6,566 nucleotides of DNA, taken from the NCBI GenBank assembly GCA_946887065.1, contig CAMPKL010000213.1, forward strand, positions 1-6,566, written 5' to 3'. The position numbers were made by a program, and so were the translations under genes. Of the stretch, positions 4,849 to 6,566 are shown piece by piece; the first letter of the stretch is position 1; each line of letters begins with the position of its first letter. The notes below the pieces were generated by a model, which made no database searches, was not told where the DNA came from, and saw only the letters and a program-made list of their open reading frames with translations. Source of the stretch: an uncultured Bryobacterales bacterium (GTDB taxonomy: Bacteria; Acidobacteriota; Terriglobia; Bryobacterales; UBA6623).

Positions 4849-6566
4849 CTAGACGCGCACCTCGACGATGGTCGCTCCAGCGCCGCCCTCTTGCTGCTCG
4901 GCCTGATAGTACTTCTCAACGTGAACATGACCGGCGAACATTTTCCAGAGAGCCTTTCTCAGGGCATCCGTACCGAAACCGTGGACCACCCGTAGGCGTT
5001 CGACCTCCGCCAGCACTGCCTCATCGAGAAATTTGTCGACTGCGTCGGAAGCTTCGTCGACCGTCTGCCCGATGACGTTAATTTCGCTGAGCGATGCTCT
5101 CGATTTAATCTCGGACGAATAGGTCACGCCGGGCGGCAGCCGTGACTGCGATGCAGGCTGTTCTTCGCAGGGCGTGATGTCGGTCTGTGCAACGCGCATC
5201 TTGAGTTGTCCCACTTGGACTTCCCAAGCTTGGTCGCCGACCTGGCGCAAGACACGGCCGCGGGTTCCGAACGAAGACAGCTTGACCTCAATGCCGGGCT
5301 CGATGACGAACTGCGCTGCCGGTTGCTGTTCGGGTTCGACGCCGAGGGTTTCGTTGAGTGCGGCGGTGAAGGTTTGCTGGGCTTCGCGGTGAACGCGAGC
5401 CGCTGAAGCTTCCGATTGGGCGACGCCGCGGCGGGATCCGGCGCGGGTCTTCATCGCCTCCAGGGCTTCGTCGAGCGCCTGGCGGTTAGCGGCCTCGGCG
5501 CGGCGCAGGGCGCCGTGAAAACGGCGTTCCATTTCGCCTTTGATCTTGGCTTCCATCTCGGAAGCGGACTGATCGACTGCCTTTTCGCGTTCGGCAAGGC
5601 GTTTCTCGGCCAGGGCGACTTTTCTTTCGCGGTCTTCGGCTTCGGCGACCTTGGCGTGGAGGCTGTCGAGGAATTTCGCGGTTTCTTGTTCCTGGTCGGC
5701 AAGCGCTTGGCGGGCGCGTTCAATGATGGGCTCGGGAACGCCGAGGCGCTGGGCCATGGCCAAGCCGGCGGACTGGCCGGGAAGGCCGACCACGAGGCGA
5801 TGCGTCGGCGATAGCGTTGCCGGGTCAAAGCCCATGGCGGCGCTGACGACTCCGGGCTGATTGGCGCCCCAAATTTTGAGGCGCGGAAGGTGCGTGGAGG
5901 CGAGGGTGAAGGCCCCGGCATGGAGCAAATGCTCGACGACCGCGATAGCGAATGCTCCGCCTTCTTGCGGGTCGGTGGCGGCGCCGATTTCGTCGACAAT
6001 GACCAGCGATCCGCTAGTCGCTTCGGCCATGGTGCGCTTGAGGTTTTCGATGTGGGCCGAGAATGTGCTGAGGCTGGCCTCGATCGACTGTAGGTCGCCG
6101 ATATCGGCGACGATGCGCGTGAACCAAGGAAACTCCGCTTCGTCGGCGGGAACCGGGATGCCGAACTGCGCCATCACGGCGAGCAGGCCGACCGTCTTGA
6201 GCGCGACGGTCTTGCCGCCGGCATTGGGTCCGCTTATAACGAGCGTGCGGCGTTGTTCCGATAAATCGAGGTCGAGCGGTACCGCCTTGACGCCTTGCCG
6301 CTTGAGGACGTCTTCGAGCAAAGGATGCCGCGCCCAGCGGAGCTTGACCCGCGGGGCCGCGTCGTTGCTGAAGCGGGGGATACAACAGCGGAACTCCTGG
6401 GCGAAATGTCCTCGTGCGAAAACCCATTCCAACTCGGCCAGGGCGATCATCGCACTGCGGATCTCGTCGCGGCGTTCACGTAGAGCCTGCGTCATCTGGC
6501 GGAGGATGCGCAGGATCTCCTGCTGCTCCTCTTCCATCAGGCGCATCAGACGATTGTTCTCTTCGA
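4849..6566 (-). CDS. mutS2: Endonuclease MutS2, C-terminal part (5' end beyond window)
   Basis: About 571 residues of MutS2 are present; the frame stays open to the window edge, so the N-terminal clamp/lever part is missing. Numbering here starts at the Met encoded at 6546. The ABC ATPase shows Walker A GPNAGGKT (106-113), signature-like 'LSTFSAH' (159-165), Walker B 'LVIVDEIGAATDP' (181-193, D185, E186) and the H-loop 'STHL' (H219). A charged coiled coil covers about 275-395, a KOW-like beta domain 411-457, and an Smr domain 483-565. MutS2 acts in the cytoplasm; family members suppress recombination, and B. subtilis MutS2 acts on collided ribosomes. In the Smr domain the 'HGFGT' motif (522-526) and the C-terminal 'GGAGATIVEV' are kept, but the usual LDLRG motif reads INVIG (489-493), losing the Asp and Arg. 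The ATPase looks intact, while Smr nuclease activity is doubtful. It is the first visible gene of the operon with the VWA and DUF3999 genes. Confidence 0.95.
   Translation of the reverse strand, partial: EENNRLMRLMEEEQQEILRILRQMTQALRERRDEIRSAMIALAELEWVFARGHFAQEFRCCIPRFSNDAAPRVKLRWARHPLLEDVLKRQGVKAVPLDLDLSEQRRTLVISGPNAGGKTVALKTVGLLAVMAQFGIPVPADEAEFPWFTRIVADIGDLQSIEASLSTFSAHIENLKRTMAEATSGSLVIVDEIGAATDPQEGGAFAIAVVEHLLHAGAFTLASTHLPRLKIWGANQPGVVSAAMGFDPATLSPTHRLVVGLPGQSAGLAMAQRLGVPEPIIERARQALADQEQETAKFLDSLHAKVAEAEDRERKVALAEKRLAEREKAVDQSASEMEAKIKGEMERRFHGALRRAEAANRQALDEALEAMKTRAGSRRGVAQSEASAARVHREAQQTFTAALNETLGVEPEQQPAAQFVIEPGIEVKLSSFGTRGRVLRQVGDQAWEVQVGQLKMRVAQTDITPCEEQPASQSRLPPGVTYSSEIKSRASLSEINVIGQTVDEASDAVDKFLDEAVLAEVERLRVVHGFGTDALRKALWKMFAGHVHVEKYYQAEQQEGGAGATIVEVRV

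Noticed and set aside
5451..5999. Minus-strand frame of 182 residues inside mutS2.
   Set aside because: It is an alternate frame of the coiled-coil and ATPase region, with a Pro/Ser/Arg-rich product and no motif, while the mutS2 frame is unambiguous.

Overview
The window looks like a chromosomal stretch from a GC-rich member of the Acidobacteriota, possibly a Solibacter/Bryobacter-like lineage. The main clue is the VWA protein at 3265-4827. Its core (a short 'ENG' strand before a DMSGS metal site, then 'PLYD', 'ISDG' and a C-terminal 'RPGYY') matches the VWFA-related type that is expanded in Acidobacteria. Codon use is uniformly G/C-rich at third positions in every gene, and nothing suggests recent transfer. 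The lineage below phylum is a guess.

Right half (6566 to 1992, minus strand): three genes lie head to tail with gaps of 21 and 19 bases and read as one operon. The first is the C-terminal part of MutS2 (cut by the window edge), with an ABC ATPase, a long coiled coil, a KOW-like domain and an Smr domain. The second is an exported VWA protein with a beta-rich N-terminal region. The third is a DUF3999-like exported protein with one C-terminal membrane anchor. The last two are probably both envelope proteins and may work together. MutS2 probably shares only transcription with them.

Middle (1752 to 1982, plus strand): a small gene encodes a 76-residue protein with one membrane segment built as a glycine zipper, glycine at every fourth residue, followed by a highly charged tail. 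It converges on the DUF3999 gene with only 9 bases between the stops, and it diverges from the next operon over a very short gap.

Left half (1713 to 161, minus strand): a sugar-type ABC transporter substrate-binding lipoprotein is translationally coupled (ATGA overlap) to a DUF4202 protein. No permease or ATPase gene is present in the window. Bases 1-160 have no convincing gene. They hold two short inverted repeats and a pyrimidine-rich tract.

Overall this is mostly ordinary housekeeping and envelope sequence. The points most worth a second look are the altered Smr motif in MutS2, the perfect glycine zipper, the pairing of a periplasmic binding protein with DUF4202, and the VWA-DUF3999 pair. 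I see no CRISPR array, RNA gene, insertion sequence or phage gene.
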